Source: Streptomyces sp. YS415
GTDB lineage: Bacteria > Actinomycetota > Actinomycetes > Streptomycetales > Streptomycetaceae
Reading direction: 5' to 3'
Assembly: GCF_023544665.1 (NCBI RefSeq)
Contig: NZ_JAMJFL010000009.1
Location: 1 to 64,000, forward strand
DNA: 64,000 bases
The position numbers and the translations under genes were made by a program. Positions within the stretch are counted from its first letter, which is position 1. The number at the start of each line of letters is the position of its first letter. The notes under the pieces are model-generated. The model ran no database searches, was not told the DNA's origin, and saw only the letters and a list, made by a program, of their open reading frames with translations. Below are positions 18,186 through 27,123 of the stretch, one piece after another.

Positions 18186-18953
18186 ATGACTGACACCGAG
18201 ATCGACGGACCGCCCCGCCTCAGCCGCCTGACGTTCCACAACCCCCTCTCCGAGGCGCGGGCCGAACGGCTGGTGCGCCGGGTCGCGGGGAACGCGCCCT
18301 CCACCGTGCTCGACATCGGGTGCGGGTGGGGCGAGTTCATGATGCGGGTGCTGGCCGCCGCGCCCGGGGCGACGGGCATCGGCGTCGACATCAACGCCGA
18401 GGATCTCGCCCGTGGCCGCCGTGAGGCCGCGGAGCGCGGGCTCGAAGGGCGGGTCGAGTTCCTGGAGAAGTCCGCGCAGGACGCCGGTCTGGGCCCGGCC
18501 GACCTGGTGCTCTGTCTCGGGTCCAGCCAGGCCCTGAGCCCGGTGGCGCCGCCCGAGTTCACCCTTGAGGCGCTGCGCGCGTTGCGCGGGCTGGTCAACG
18601 ACGGCGGCCGGGTGCTGCTCGGTGAGGGTTTCTGGGAGCGCACACCGACCGAGCAGGAGCTGGCCGGGATGTGGCCGGGGGCCGCCGTCTCGGACCATCA
18701 CGACCTCGCGACCCTGCTCGACCTCGCCGTGACCGCCGGTTTCCGGCCCGAGTGGACGGAGACGGCGAACCTCGACGAGTGGGAGGAGTTCGAGTCCGGC
18801 TACCAGGCGGACCTGGAGGTGTGGCTCGCGCAGAACCCCGGGCACCGCTCGGCGGCCGGGACCCGGGAGCGCCTCGACCGGCACCGGGCCCAGTGGATGA
18901 CGTACCGCGGGGTGCTGGGCATCGCCTACCTCACCCTGATCCCGGCCCAGTAG
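18186..18953 (+). CDS. SAM-dependent methyltransferase, class I
   Basis: A 255-aa Rossmann-fold methyltransferase. Motif I is clear (VLDIGCGWGEFMMRVL), with motif II acid in IGVDINAEDLARG, and post-motif LVNDGGRVLLGEGFWER. The substrate is not identifiable; the enzyme resembles small-molecule methyltransferases. It lacks a ribosome binding site, so the message may be leaderless or translationally coupled. Converges on the MFS gene with a GC-rich spacer. Confidence 0.9.
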   Translation: MTDTEIDGPPRLSRLTFHNPLSEARAERLVRRVAGNAPSTVLDIGCGWGEFMMRVLAAAPGATGIGVDINAEDLARGRREAAERGLEGRVEFLEKSAQDAGLGPADLVLCLGSSQALSPVAPPEFTLEALRALRGLVNDGGRVLLGEGFWERTPTEQELAGMWPGAAVSDHHDLATLLDLAVTAGFRPEWTETANLDEWEEFESGYQADLEVWLAQNPGHRSAAGTRERLDRHRAQWMTYRGVLGIAYLTLIPAQ

Positions 18954-18989
18954 GAACCCGCCCCGGGTCGCGGCCCGGGAGGGACCCGC

Positions 18990-20285
18990 TCAGGCCGGGA
19001 CGTGCACCGTCTCCACCCGGCTCGCCACCAGCCGTTCCCGCTCCCGGCGGGCCGCCCGGCCGCGCAGCCGCAGGATCTGGCTGACCCCGAGCGCCTGGAG
19101 CACGAACACGGCCGAGAAGGCGATCCGGTAGTCGTCGCCGGTCGCGTCGAGCAGGACGCCGACCGCGAACAGGGTCGTCATGGAGGCGACGAAACCACCC
19201 ATGTTGGTGATGCCGGAGGCGGTGCCCTGCCGCTCCGGCGGGTTGGCCGGGCGGGCGAAGTCGAAACCGAGCATGGAGGCGGGGCCGCAGGCGCCGAGCA
19301 CCACGCACAGCACGATCAGCAGCCACATCGGGGCGCGGTCGGCGGGGTAGGCGAGGGTCGCCGCCCACAGCAGCGCGGTCGCGCCGACCGTGCCGAGCGC
19401 CAGCGGCAGCCGCGCCCCGTGGTGCCGGGCGACGAGCTGGCCGTAGACCAGGCCGATCGCCATGTTGGACAGGACGACCAGGGTGAGGAGTTCGCCCGCG
19501 GTGGCGCGGGACAGGCCCTGGGCCTCGACCAGGAAGGGCAGCCCCCACAGCAGCAGGAACACCATCGCCGGGAACTGGGTGGTGAAGTGCACCCACAGGC
19601 CGAGCCGGGTGCCCGGTTCCCTCCAGGAGGCGGCGATCTGGCGCCGGACGTAGGCCAGGCCCTGGTGCGGGACGGGCTCCGGTGCGTGGCCCTCGGGGTG
19701 GTCCTTGAGGAAGACCAGCAGCAGGACGAGGACGACGACTCCGGCGAGCGCGCTGCCGGCGAAGGCGGCGGTCCAGCCGACGCCGTGCAGCAGCCGGGCC
19801 AGGACAAGGGTGGAGACCAGGTTGCCCGCCATGCCGGCGAGCCCGGCCAGCTGGGCGATCATCGGTCCGCGCCGGGCCGGGAACCAGCGGGTGCCGAGCC
19901 GCAGCACGCTGATGAAGGTCATCGCGTCGCCGCAGCCGAGCAGCGCCCGCGAGGCGAGGGCCATGCCGTACGTCGGGGAGAACGCGAAGCCCAGCTGTCC
20001 CGCCGTGAACAGCACGACGCCGATGGTCAGCACCTTCTTGGTGCCGAGCCGGTCGACCAGCAGGCCGACGGGTATCTGCATGCCCGCGTAGACGAGCAGC
20101 TGGAGGATCGAGAACGTGGACAGGGCCGAGGCGTTGACGTCGAAGCGGTCGGCCGCGTCGAGGCCGGCGACCCCCAGGGAGGTACGGAAGATGACGGCGA
20201 CGAAGTAGACCGAGACACCGATGCCCCACACGGCGAGGGCGCGCCGACCGCCCGGGGGGTCGCCCGGGAGTGCCGCAGCGGTCAT
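18990..20285 (-). CDS. Major facilitator superfamily transporter
   Basis: A 431-aa membrane protein with about 12 helices and the MFS motif A (PVGLLVDRLGTKKVL) between helices 2 and 3, with a central cytoplasmic loop at about 200-225. It resembles the anion:cation symporter/NarK-type carriers of organic acids. The ATG overlaps the stop of the upstream GntR gene (ATGA), so the two form a regulator-transporter operon, and the transported compound is probably the ligand of the regulator. The substrate is unknown. Confidence 0.92.
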   Translation of the reverse strand: MTAAALPGDPPGGRRALAVWGIGVSVYFVAVIFRTSLGVAGLDAADRFDVNASALSTFSILQLLVYAGMQIPVGLLVDRLGTKKVLTIGVVLFTAGQLGFAFSPTYGMALASRALLGCGDAMTFISVLRLGTRWFPARRGPMIAQLAGLAGMAGNLVSTLVLARLLHGVGWTAAFAGSALAGVVVLVLLLVFLKDHPEGHAPEPVPHQGLAYVRRQIAASWREPGTRLGLWVHFTTQFPAMVFLLLWGLPFLVEAQGLSRATAGELLTLVVLSNMAIGLVYGQLVARHHGARLPLALGTVGATALLWAATLAYPADRAPMWLLIVLCVVLGACGPASMLGFDFARPANPPERQGTASGITNMGGFVASMTTLFAVGVLLDATGDDYRIAFSAVFVLQALGVSQILRLRGRAARRERERLVASRVETVHVPA

Positions 20286-20962
20286 CGGACCTCACCCCGG
20301 GCCAGGTGCGAGAACCAGCCGACGTGCCGGTGGACGACGCCCACGGCCCGCTCGGCGTCGCCGGAGCGCAGCGCGTCGAGGATCTCCTCGTGCTCGGCGA
20401 GGGTCTTGGCGATCCGGTCGGGATGGGAGTGCATGACGGCGACGCCCATGCGCAGCTGGCGGTCGCGGAGTTGGTCGTAGAGGCGGGAGAGGATCGCGTT
20501 GCCGCCGCTGCGGACGATCTCGGCGTGGAAGCAGCGGTCGGTGACGGCGGCGGCGGCGAGGTCGCCGGCAGCGGCCTCGGCCTTCTGGCGCGCGAGCAGG
20601 TGTTCGAGGCGCTCGATGAGCGCGGCGGGGGCGGGCACCGCCTTGCGCGCCGCGTGCTCCTCGACCAGCAGCCGGGTCTCCACGACATCGGCGATCTCCT
20701 GCGCCGACACCGGCAGCACCAGGGCACCCTTCTTCGGGTAGAGCTTGATCAGCCCCTCCACCTCCAGGCGCAGCAGCGCCTCGCGCACCGGGGTGCGGGA
20801 AACCCCCACGGCCTCGGCGAGTTCGCCCTCGGTGAGCAGGGTGCCGCCCTCGTAACGGCGGTCCAGGACAGCTTGCTTGACGTGGGCGTAGACACGGTCG
20901 GCGGCGGGCGGCTGCCTGACGGGGGCGGGGGTCGGGGCGGGCGGAGCTGACGGCATGCGCAC
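20282..20962 (-). CDS. GntR-family regulator, FadR subfamily (FCD domain)
   Basis: A 226-aa regulator. The N-terminal winged helix (about 20-85) has GELAEAVGVSRTPVREALLRLEVEGLI, and the C-terminal FCD ligand domain (about 95-215) shows ETRLLVEEHAARKA, CFHAEIVRSGGNAIL and HEEILDALRSGDAERA, with the metal-binding Asp/His pattern of the family. It overlaps the MFS gene by 4 bp and probably represses this operon in response to an organic acid. Start GTG 20962 or ATG 20956 cannot be decided. Confidence 0.92.
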   Translation of the reverse strand: MRMPSAPPAPTPAPVRQPPAADRVYAHVKQAVLDRRYEGGTLLTEGELAEAVGVSRTPVREALLRLEVEGLIKLYPKKGALVLPVSAQEIADVVETRLLVEEHAARKAVPAPAALIERLEHLLARQKAEAAAGDLAAAAVTDRCFHAEIVRSGGNAILSRLYDQLRDRQLRMGVAVMHSHPDRIAKTLAEHEEILDALRSGDAERAVGVVHRHVGWFSHLARGEVR

Positions 20963-21138
20963 ATCTTAGATACAACACGTACGCATGAGGGAGCGCGTTT
21001 CATCATGCGGACCTTCGATTTCGTCCCTGCAACCGCACAACCTTCTGTGCTAGTCAGGTGTCACACACTTGCGGCCCCATCTCCATCCCCTTCAACTCGG
21101 CCGCACACCAGGGGCATTCGACTGCATACGGGGTATTT

Positions 21139-22041
21139 GTGTTGAAAACCGCATATCAGGGCTTCCGTGTTCGCAGAGCCGCAGCCGTCGTGGTCACCAC
21201 CGGCGCGATGTTCGTCACCGGAGCCCTCACCGCGGCACCGGCGCAGGCCGTGACGACGCCCAGCATCACCGCCAAGGGCGGGTACCTGATGAACAGCGCC
21301 ACCGGCAAGACGCTCTACTACAAGTCCCCCAACACGAAGCGGCTCACGGCCTCCACCACGAAGATCATGACCGCCAAGGTCGTGCTCGCGCAGTCGAACC
21401 TGAACCTGGACGCCAAGGTCACCATCAAGAAGGCGTACAGCGACTACATCGTGTCCCGGGGCGCCTCGTCGGCCCGTCTGATCGTCGGCGACAAGGTCAC
21501 CGTCCGCCAGCTGCTCTACGGGATGATGCTGCCGTCCGGCTGCGACGCGGCCATGGCCCTCGCCGACAAGTTCGGCACGGGCTCGACGGTCTCGGCCCGC
21601 ACCAAGAACTTCATCGCCAAGATGAACAACAAGGCCGAGCAGCTCGGCATGACGAACACGCACTTCGACTCGTTCGACGGCATAAGCAATGGCTCGAACT
21701 ACTCGACGCCCAAGGACCTGACGCTGCTCGCCCGCAGCGCGATGAAGCACTCCACCTTCAAGTCCGTCGTCAAGACCAAGTCGTACACGGCGAAGACGGT
21801 CACCAGCAGCGGCTCCATCCGCACCATGGCGGCCTGGAAGAACACCAACACGCTGCTCGGATGGAACGGCACGCTCGGCATCAAGACGGGCTCCGGCACC
21901 TCGTCCAAGTACTGCCTGGTCTTCGCCGCCACCAAGAACGGCGAGTCCGTGATGGGCGCCGTGCTCACCTCGTCCTCGGCGGCCAACCGCACGACGGACG
22001 TGCAGAAGCTCATCAACTACGGCTACGCCAAGATCAGCTGA
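21139..22041 (+). CDS. K15-type DD-transpeptidase (S11 family penicillin-binding protein), copy 1
   Basis: A 300-aa exported serine enzyme that acts on peptidoglycan stem peptides. Residues 1-35 form a signal peptide (GFRVRRAAAVVVTTGAMF, cleavage after APAQA). Active-site motifs: Ser72-Thr-Thr-Lys75 (SxxK), Ser133-Gly-Cys135 (SGC where most relatives have SxN), and Lys249-Thr-Gly (KTG). SGC instead of SGN is the signature of the Streptomyces K15 DD-transpeptidase, a strict transpeptidase with weak hydrolysis. I chose the GTG at 21139 because the product then starts exactly as copy 2 does. The two genes are 21 bp apart and clearly duplicated. Confidence 0.92.
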   Translation: MLKTAYQGFRVRRAAAVVVTTGAMFVTGALTAAPAQAVTTPSITAKGGYLMNSATGKTLYYKSPNTKRLTASTTKIMTAKVVLAQSNLNLDAKVTIKKAYSDYIVSRGASSARLIVGDKVTVRQLLYGMMLPSGCDAAMALADKFGTGSTVSARTKNFIAKMNNKAEQLGMTNTHFDSFDGISNGSNYSTPKDLTLLARSAMKHSTFKSVVKTKSYTAKTVTSSGSIRTMAAWKNTNTLLGWNGTLGIKTGSGTSSKYCLVFAATKNGESVMGAVLTSSSAANRTTDVQKLINYGYAKIS

Positions 22042-22062
22042 CACCTCATCGGAGCGTTCATA

Positions 22063-23001
22063 GTGATAACCGGCATCAAGGGCGTACGTCTGCGCCGCAC
22101 CGCCGCCGTCGTGGCCACCACCGGCGCGCTGGTCGCGGGCGGCGCCCTGGCTGCGCCCGCCCAGGCCGCGACCGCACCCACGGTCACCGCCAAGGGCGCG
22201 TTCATGCTCGACAGCGCGACCGGCTCCACGCTGTACAGCAAGGCCGCCGACACCAAGCGGCCCATGGCGAGCACCACCAAGATCATGGCGGCCCGTGTGG
22301 TGCTGGCCATCCCGGACGTGAATCTGGACACCAAGGTCACCGTCAAGCAGGCGTACCGGGACTACGTCGCCGCCAAGCAGGCGAGCACCGCGGACCTGAA
22401 GACCGGCGACAAGGTCACCGTGCGCCAGCTGCTGCACGCGCTGATGCTGCCGTCCGGCTGCGACGCCGCGATGGCCCTCGCCGACAAGTTCGGCACCGGC
22501 ACCACGGTCGCCGCCCGCACCAAGAACTTCATCGCCAAGATGAACAAGAAGGCCGAAGCGCTGGGCCTGACGAACACGCACTTCGACTCGTTCGACGGCA
22601 ACTCCACGCAGAACACCAACTACACGACGCCGCGCGACCTCGCGAAGCTCACCCGCAGCGCGATGAAGTACTCGACGTTCGCGGGCATCGTCAAGAAGAC
22701 CAAGACGGTGCAGTACGCCACGTCGAGCACCGGCGCCACCCGCACCTACACCTGGTACAACACCAACAAGCTGCTCGGCTCCTACAGCGGCGCGCTCGGT
22801 GTGAAGACCGGCACCAACACCCCGTCCGGCCCGTGCCTGGTCTTCGCCGGCACCCGCAACGGCAAGACGGTGGTGGGCGTGCTCCTCAACGACACCAACC
22901 GCTTCACGGACGCGGCCAAGCTGATGGACTACGCCTTCGGTTCGACGACGGCGTCCACGATGCAGCTGCGGACGCTTCCGTCCGGCGCCCAGCAGGACTG
23001 A
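22063..23001 (+). CDS. K15-type DD-transpeptidase (S11 family penicillin-binding protein), copy 2
   Basis: A 312-aa paralogue of the preceding gene. Signal peptide about 1-35 (cleavage after APAQA), Ser70-Thr-Thr-Lys73, Ser131-Gly-Cys133 and Lys248-Thr-Gly. Long stretches are identical with copy 1, such as ARTKNFIAKMN and TNTHFDSFDG. It starts with GTG behind a weak GGAGC ribosome binding site 21 bp after copy 1, so the pair is co-transcribed and ends at a strong shared hairpin. Both copies keep the full catalytic set, so redundancy or specialised timing rather than decay is suggested. Confidence 0.92.
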   Translation: MITGIKGVRLRRTAAVVATTGALVAGGALAAPAQAATAPTVTAKGAFMLDSATGSTLYSKAADTKRPMASTTKIMAARVVLAIPDVNLDTKVTVKQAYRDYVAAKQASTADLKTGDKVTVRQLLHALMLPSGCDAAMALADKFGTGTTVAARTKNFIAKMNKKAEALGLTNTHFDSFDGNSTQNTNYTTPRDLAKLTRSAMKYSTFAGIVKKTKTVQYATSSTGATRTYTWYNTNKLLGSYSGALGVKTGTNTPSGPCLVFAGTRNGKTVVGVLLNDTNRFTDAAKLMDYAFGSTTASTMQLRTLPSGAQQD

Positions 23002-23017
23002 TCCCCCCGCGACAGCC

Positions 23018-23055
23018 GGAAGGGGCCCGCCACGATCGCGTGGCGGGCCCCTTCC
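23018..23055. terminator. Bidirectional terminator between transpeptidase and bkd operons
   Basis: A 17-bp perfect stem (23018-23034 with 23039-23055, core GGGGCCCGCCACG) and a 4-nt loop ATCG lies between convergent operons, 16 bp from one stop and 6 bp from the other. It can end both transcripts. Confidence 0.88.
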
Positions 23056-23061
23056 CGTGTG

Positions 23062-24447
23062 CTACGCCCAGGTGATCAGCCGCTTGGGCTGCTCCAGGAC
23101 CGCCGCCACGTCGGCCAGCACCTTCGAGCCCAGCTCGCCGTCGACCAGGCGGTGGTCGAAGGAGAGGGCCAGGGTGGTGACCTGGCGGGGCTTGACCTTG
23201 CCCTTGTGGACCCACGGCTGGAGCTTGATCGCGCCGACCGCGAGGATCGCGGCCTCGCCGGGGTTGATGATCGGGGTGCCGGTGTCGACGCCGAAGACGC
23301 CGACGTTGGTGATGGTCACCGTGCCGCCCTGCATCGCGGCGGGGGACGTCCTGCCGTCCCGCGCCGTGGCCACCAGCTCGCCCAGGGACGCGGCCAGCTG
23401 GGGCAGGGTCTTGTCGTGCGCGTCCTTGATGTTCGGCACGATCAGACCGCGCGGGGTGGCCGCGGCGATGCCCAGGTTGACGTAGTGCTTGACCACGATC
23501 TCCTGGTTCGCCTCGTCCCAGGAGGCGTTGATGTCCGGGTTGCGCTTGATGGCGACCAGCAGGGCCTTGGCGATCAGCAGGAGCGGGTTGACCCGCAGGC
23601 CCTGCATGTCCTTGTCCTGCCTCAGCTCCTCGACCAGCTTCATCGTGCGGGTCACGTCCACCGTCACGAACTCCGTGACGTGCGGGGCCGTGAACGCCGA
23701 GCCCACCATCGCCGCCGCGGTGGCCTTGCGGACCCCCTTGACCGGGATGCGGGTCTCCCGCGCGCCGTCGTACGCCGCCACGGGCGCCGCGGGGGCGGGG
23801 GCGGGGGCGGCCGTCGCGGGCTCCGGGGCCTTCGGCGGGGCCACGGCCGCGTGGACGTCCTCGCGGGTGATGATGCCGTCCGGGCCGGACGGGACCACCG
23901 TGGAGAGGTCGACCCCGAGGTCCTTGGCGAGCTTGCGCACCGGCGGCTTGGCCAGCGGGCGCTCCTTCACCACCGCGGGACCGTGGCCGTTCAGCTCGCT
24001 CTGCACCGCCTGCACGACCTGGACCGCGGCCTCCTGGACGGGGACCGTCGGGCCCTTGCGCGGGCGGCGCTTGGTGGAGGACTCGGCCACGCCGTAGCCG
24101 ACCAGGACCGGCTTGCGGCCCTCGGGCTTCTTCTCCGGCGCGGACTCCGGCGCGGGCTCCGCAGCGGCTTCGGCGGCCGCCGCACCGCCCGACACGTCGA
24201 CCGCGATGATCGACTGGCCCACGTCCACCGTGGTGCCCTCGGGGAAGTGCAGCGCGTGGACCACCCCGTCGTAGGGGATGGGCAGCTCGACGGCGGCCTT
24301 GGCCGTCTCGACCTCGCACACCACCTGGCCGTCGGTGACCGTGTCACCGGGCTGGACGTACCACTTGAGGATCTCCGCCTCGGTGAGGCCCTCACCGACG
24401 TCCGGCATCTTGAACTCGCGTACGGACGCTTCCGTCATCGTCGTCAC
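23062..24447 (-). CDS. bkdC: Branched-chain 2-oxoacid dehydrogenase E2 (lipoamide acyltransferase), set 1
   Basis: A 461-aa core subunit of the cytoplasmic complex that converts the keto acids of Val, Leu and Ile to branched acyl-CoA. Domains: lipoyl domain (about 10-85) with lipoyl-Lys in CEVETAKAAVELP, an Ala/Pro linker, a peripheral-subunit-binding domain (about 150-190, RKLAKDLGVDLSTVVPSGPDGIITREDV), and the catalytic acyltransferase domain with His/Asp in SFDHRLVDGELG. The GTG at 24447 (MTTMTEASVREF) is preferred because GAGGAGAGG is spaced 6 nt upstream; an in-frame codon at 24474 would overlap the preceding gene with no family homology. The branched starters also feed anteiso/iso fatty acids and polyketides in Streptomyces. 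Confidence 0.95.
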   Translation of the reverse strand: MTTMTEASVREFKMPDVGEGLTEAEILKWYVQPGDTVTDGQVVCEVETAKAAVELPIPYDGVVHALHFPEGTTVDVGQSIIAVDVSGGAAAAEAAAEPAPESAPEKKPEGRKPVLVGYGVAESSTKRRPRKGPTVPVQEAAVQVVQAVQSELNGHGPAVVKERPLAKPPVRKLAKDLGVDLSTVVPSGPDGIITREDVHAAVAPPKAPEPATAAPAPAPAAPVAAYDGARETRIPVKGVRKATAAAMVGSAFTAPHVTEFVTVDVTRTMKLVEELRQDKDMQGLRVNPLLLIAKALLVAIKRNPDINASWDEANQEIVVKHYVNLGIAAATPRGLIVPNIKDAHDKTLPQLAASLGELVATARDGRTSPAAMQGGTVTITNVGVFGVDTGTPIINPGEAAILAVGAIKLQPWVHKGKVKPRQVTTLALSFDHRLVDGELGSKVLADVAAVLEQPKRLITWA

Positions 24448-24457
24448 GACCCTCTCC

Positions 24458-25435
24458 TCAGTACGCCAGGGCACGGTCGACGGCGTCGAGCACCCGGTCC
24501 AGACCCGGCAGGTACTCCTCCTCCAGGCGCGCCGGCGGGTACGGGGCGTGATAGCCGCCGACCCTGAGCACCGGAGCCTCCAGGTGGTAGAAGCAGCGCT
24601 CGGTGATGCGGGCGGCGATCTCCGCGCCGGAGCCGAAGAACACCGGCGCCTCGTGGACCACGACCAGGCGGCGGGTCTTCTCCACCGAGGCCTGGATGGT
24701 GTCGAAGTCCAGCGGGGACACCGAGCGCAGGTCCAGGACCTCCAGGGAGCGGCCCTCCTCGGCGGCCGCGTCGGCGACCTCCTGGCAGAGCTTCACCATC
24801 GGGCCGTAGGCGGCCAGCGTGAGGTCGGTGCCGGCGCGGACGACCTGCGCCTTGTGCAGCGGTCCGGGGATCGCCTCGGTGTTGACCTCGGCCTTGTCCC
24901 AGTAGCGCCGCTTGGGCTCGAAGAAGATCACCGGGTCGTCGCTCTGGATGGCCTGCTGCATCATCCAGTACGCGTCGGAGGAGTTCGACGGGGAGACGAT
25001 CTTCAGGCCCGCCACGTGCGCGAACAGCGCCTCGGGCGACTCCGAGTGGTGCTCGACCGCGCCGATGCCGCCGCCGTAGGGGATGCGCACGACGACCGGG
25101 AGCTTGACCTTGCCCAGGGAGCGGGCGTGCATCTTGGCGAGCTGGGTGACGATCTGGTCGTAGGCCGGGAAGACGAAGCCGTCGAACTGGATCTCCACCA
25201 CCGGGCGGTAGCCGCGCAGCGCGAGGCCGATCGCGGTGCCGACGATGCCGGACTCGGCGAGCGGGGTGTCGATGACCCGGCCCTCGCCGAAGTCCTTCTG
25301 CAGTCCGTCGGTCACCCGGAAGACACCGCCGAGCTTGCCGACGTCCTCGCCCATGACGAGGACCTTGGGGTCGGCCTCCAGGGCCTTGCGCAGCGATTCG
25401 TTGATCGCCTTGGCGAGAGCCATCTTCTCGGCCAT
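24458..25435 (-). CDS. bkdB: Branched-chain 2-oxoacid dehydrogenase E1 beta, set 1
   Basis: A 325-aa transketolase-type subunit that forms the alpha2beta2 thiamine-diphosphate E1 with the product of the upstream gene. Family blocks: VLVMGEDVGKLGGVFRVTDGL near the N-terminus, VRIPYGGGIGAVEHHSESPEA (pyrimidine-side and phosphorylation-loop region) and the C-terminal transketolase domain with LEVLDLRSVSPLDFDTI. The ATG at 25435 lies 1 nt after the E1 alpha stop, and 10 nt separate its stop from the E2 start: one tight operon in the order E1 alpha, E1 beta, E2. No E3 gene is nearby; dihydrolipoamide dehydrogenase must come from elsewhere. Confidence 0.96.
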   Translation of the reverse strand: MAEKMALAKAINESLRKALEADPKVLVMGEDVGKLGGVFRVTDGLQKDFGEGRVIDTPLAESGIVGTAIGLALRGYRPVVEIQFDGFVFPAYDQIVTQLAKMHARSLGKVKLPVVVRIPYGGGIGAVEHHSESPEALFAHVAGLKIVSPSNSSDAYWMMQQAIQSDDPVIFFEPKRRYWDKAEVNTEAIPGPLHKAQVVRAGTDLTLAAYGPMVKLCQEVADAAAEEGRSLEVLDLRSVSPLDFDTIQASVEKTRRLVVVHEAPVFFGSGAEIAARITERCFYHLEAPVLRVGGYHAPYPPARLEEEYLPGLDRVLDAVDRALAY

Positions 25436-25436
25436 G

Positions 25437-26597
25437 TCACTTGCCCCCTTCAGCGTCCGCGAACGACGCCTGGTAGGCGGCGAACTGGGCTCGCTCCTCG
25501 TCGACGAGCGCATGCCCGTCCGCGTACACGTTCTCGAAGATGGCGAGGTGGTCCGGGTCCGGCATGGCACGAACCGCCTCGCGCACTCGCCTGCCCAACG
25601 CCTCGGACTCGGTCTCCAGTTCCGCGAAGAATCCCTCGTCCGCGTGGTTTTCCGACTCCAGGTACTGGCGAAGGCGCAGGATCGGGTCCTTGGCCTCCCA
25701 GGCCTGGCGCTCCTCGTCGCCCCGGTAGCGGGTCGGGTCGTCGGAGGTGGTGTGCGCGCCCATGCGGTAGGTGTACGCCTCCACCAGCGTCGGCCCCTCG
25801 CCGCTGCGGGCCCGCTCCAGGGCCCACTTGGTGACCGCGAGGCAGGCCAGGACGTCGTTGCCGTCCACCCGCACGCCCGGGAAGCCGTAGCCCTGCGCGC
25901 GCTGGTAGAGCGGGACGCGGGTCTGCTTCTCGGTCGGCTCGGAGATCGCCCACTGGTTGTTCTGGCAGAAGAACACCACCGGCGCGTTGTAGACGGCCGA
26001 GAAGGTGAACGATTCCGCGACATCGCCCTGGCTGGAGGCGCCGTCGCCGAAGTAGGCGATCACCGCGCTGTCCGCCCCGTCCTTGGCGATGCCCATGGCG
26101 TAGCCGGTGGCGTGCAGGGTCTGCGAGCCGATGACGATCGTGTACAGCTGGAAGTTGTTGCTGTTGGGGTCCCAGCCGCCGTTGTTCACGCCGCGGAACA
26201 TGCCGAGCAGATTGGCCGGGTCGACCCCGCGGCACCAGGCGACGCCGTGCTCGCGGTAGGTCGGGAAGACGTAGTCGTCCTCGCGGGTGGCGCGGCCCGA
26301 ACCGATCTGGGCGGCCTCCTGGCCGAGCAGCGAGGCCCACAGGCCCAGCTCACCCTGGCGCTGCAGGGAGGTGGCCTCGGCGTCGAAACGGCGGGTGAGC
26401 ACCATGTCGCGGTAGAGACCGCGCAGGTCTTCGGGGGTGAGGTCGGCGACGTACTTGTCGTACATCGCGTTCTCCGCGTTCTTGACGCGCTTGCCCTCGG
26501 GGGTCAGCAGCTGAACCAGCTCGGGCTTGGGGCTCGGGGACTTCTTGGTCCCGGCGCTGCGTCGCGGCTTGCGCGCGGCAGTGCTCTCCACGGTCAC
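25437..26597 (-). CDS. bkdA: Branched-chain 2-oxoacid dehydrogenase E1 alpha, set 1
   Basis: A 386-aa subunit carrying the thiamine-diphosphate motif: YFGDGASSQGDVAESF through CQNNQWAIS (GDG...NN spacing as in the family). The first 30 residues are a basic low-complexity tail (RKPRRSAGTKKSPSPKP). The GTG start at 26597 has GGAGGAG 6 nt upstream. It is the first gene of the leftward E1 alpha-E1 beta-E2 operon, preceded by a 525-bp non-coding region containing a 31-bp imperfect palindrome that may be its operator. It shares fold but limited sequence with the second E1 alpha at 41578-42708, so the two sets are old paralogues, not a recent duplication. Confidence 0.96.
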   Translation of the reverse strand: MTVESTAARKPRRSAGTKKSPSPKPELVQLLTPEGKRVKNAENAMYDKYVADLTPEDLRGLYRDMVLTRRFDAEATSLQRQGELGLWASLLGQEAAQIGSGRATREDDYVFPTYREHGVAWCRGVDPANLLGMFRGVNNGGWDPNSNNFQLYTIVIGSQTLHATGYAMGIAKDGADSAVIAYFGDGASSQGDVAESFTFSAVYNAPVVFFCQNNQWAISEPTEKQTRVPLYQRAQGYGFPGVRVDGNDVLACLAVTKWALERARSGEGPTLVEAYTYRMGAHTTSDDPTRYRGDEERQAWEAKDPILRLRQYLESENHADEGFFAELETESEALGRRVREAVRAMPDPDHLAIFENVYADGHALVDEERAQFAAYQASFADAEGGK

Positions 26598-27123
26598 GTG
26601 TGCTCCTCCGTCGGTCCGGTCCCCCGGGGTTGCCGGTGAAACCAGTGCGGCTCACCTGGTCCGACACCCGTGCACGGGGTGGGTGTCACTCGGCCGGAAC
26701 AGGCGTGACAGGTGCCCCGGCGAGCGCCCTGCAACCATCACGTTACCCAGTGCTCCACATTTCTGTGAAACCCCGTTTGACCTGCGATTTTGCTTGGATT
26801 TCCAAGTAAATCGCGAGGGGCTCGAAGAGTACTGGTCACAGCCTTGCAGGAGGCCGGAGCAACGGCACGTTATCCCGCGCACCCAGCTCAGAGGAAGAGT
26901 TTGTGCCGTTGACTTCCCGCCGGGCGAAGCCGGAGAAATCCGGGTATTCCCGCCGGGGGTCCGCTACGGCCGCCCCTGCGATCGTGCGCATTTCGGCAAT
27001 TCGGCGGGCGCGGAGATCCTGGAACGCCACTTCTGAAGCGCCGCGTGACCGAAAGCGACTGTCACTGACGTTCTGTGACAACGCCCAGCTCACGCGCCCG
27101 TTCGGTGCCCTAGCATCTGGCGC
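26598..27123. other. 526-bp non-coding region between bkd set 1 and the phosphotransferase gene
   Basis: No credible gene was found on either strand. The middle (about 26745-26830) is distinctly AT-richer than the surroundings and holds the palindrome at 26784-26814. The right end contains TAGCAT at 27111-27116, a -10 candidate for the rightward gene. The left end should hold the bkd promoter, which I could not define. Confidence 0.7.
26784..26814. promoter_or_regulatory. 31-bp two-part palindrome upstream of bkd set 1
   Basis: Outer arms GCGATTT/AAATCGC flank inner arms CTTGGA/TCCAAG separated by TT, with spacers of 2 and 1 nt. The centre is 198 bp upstream of the E1 alpha start. Nested half-sites and AT content resemble operators of Lrp/AsnC or other multimeric regulators. 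No copy was found upstream of bkd set 2. Confidence 0.6.

Noticed and set aside
26527..27036. Plus-strand open frame across the bkd set 1 upstream region
   Set aside because: It begins inside the E1 alpha gene antisense, has mixed composition and no ribosome binding site or homology.
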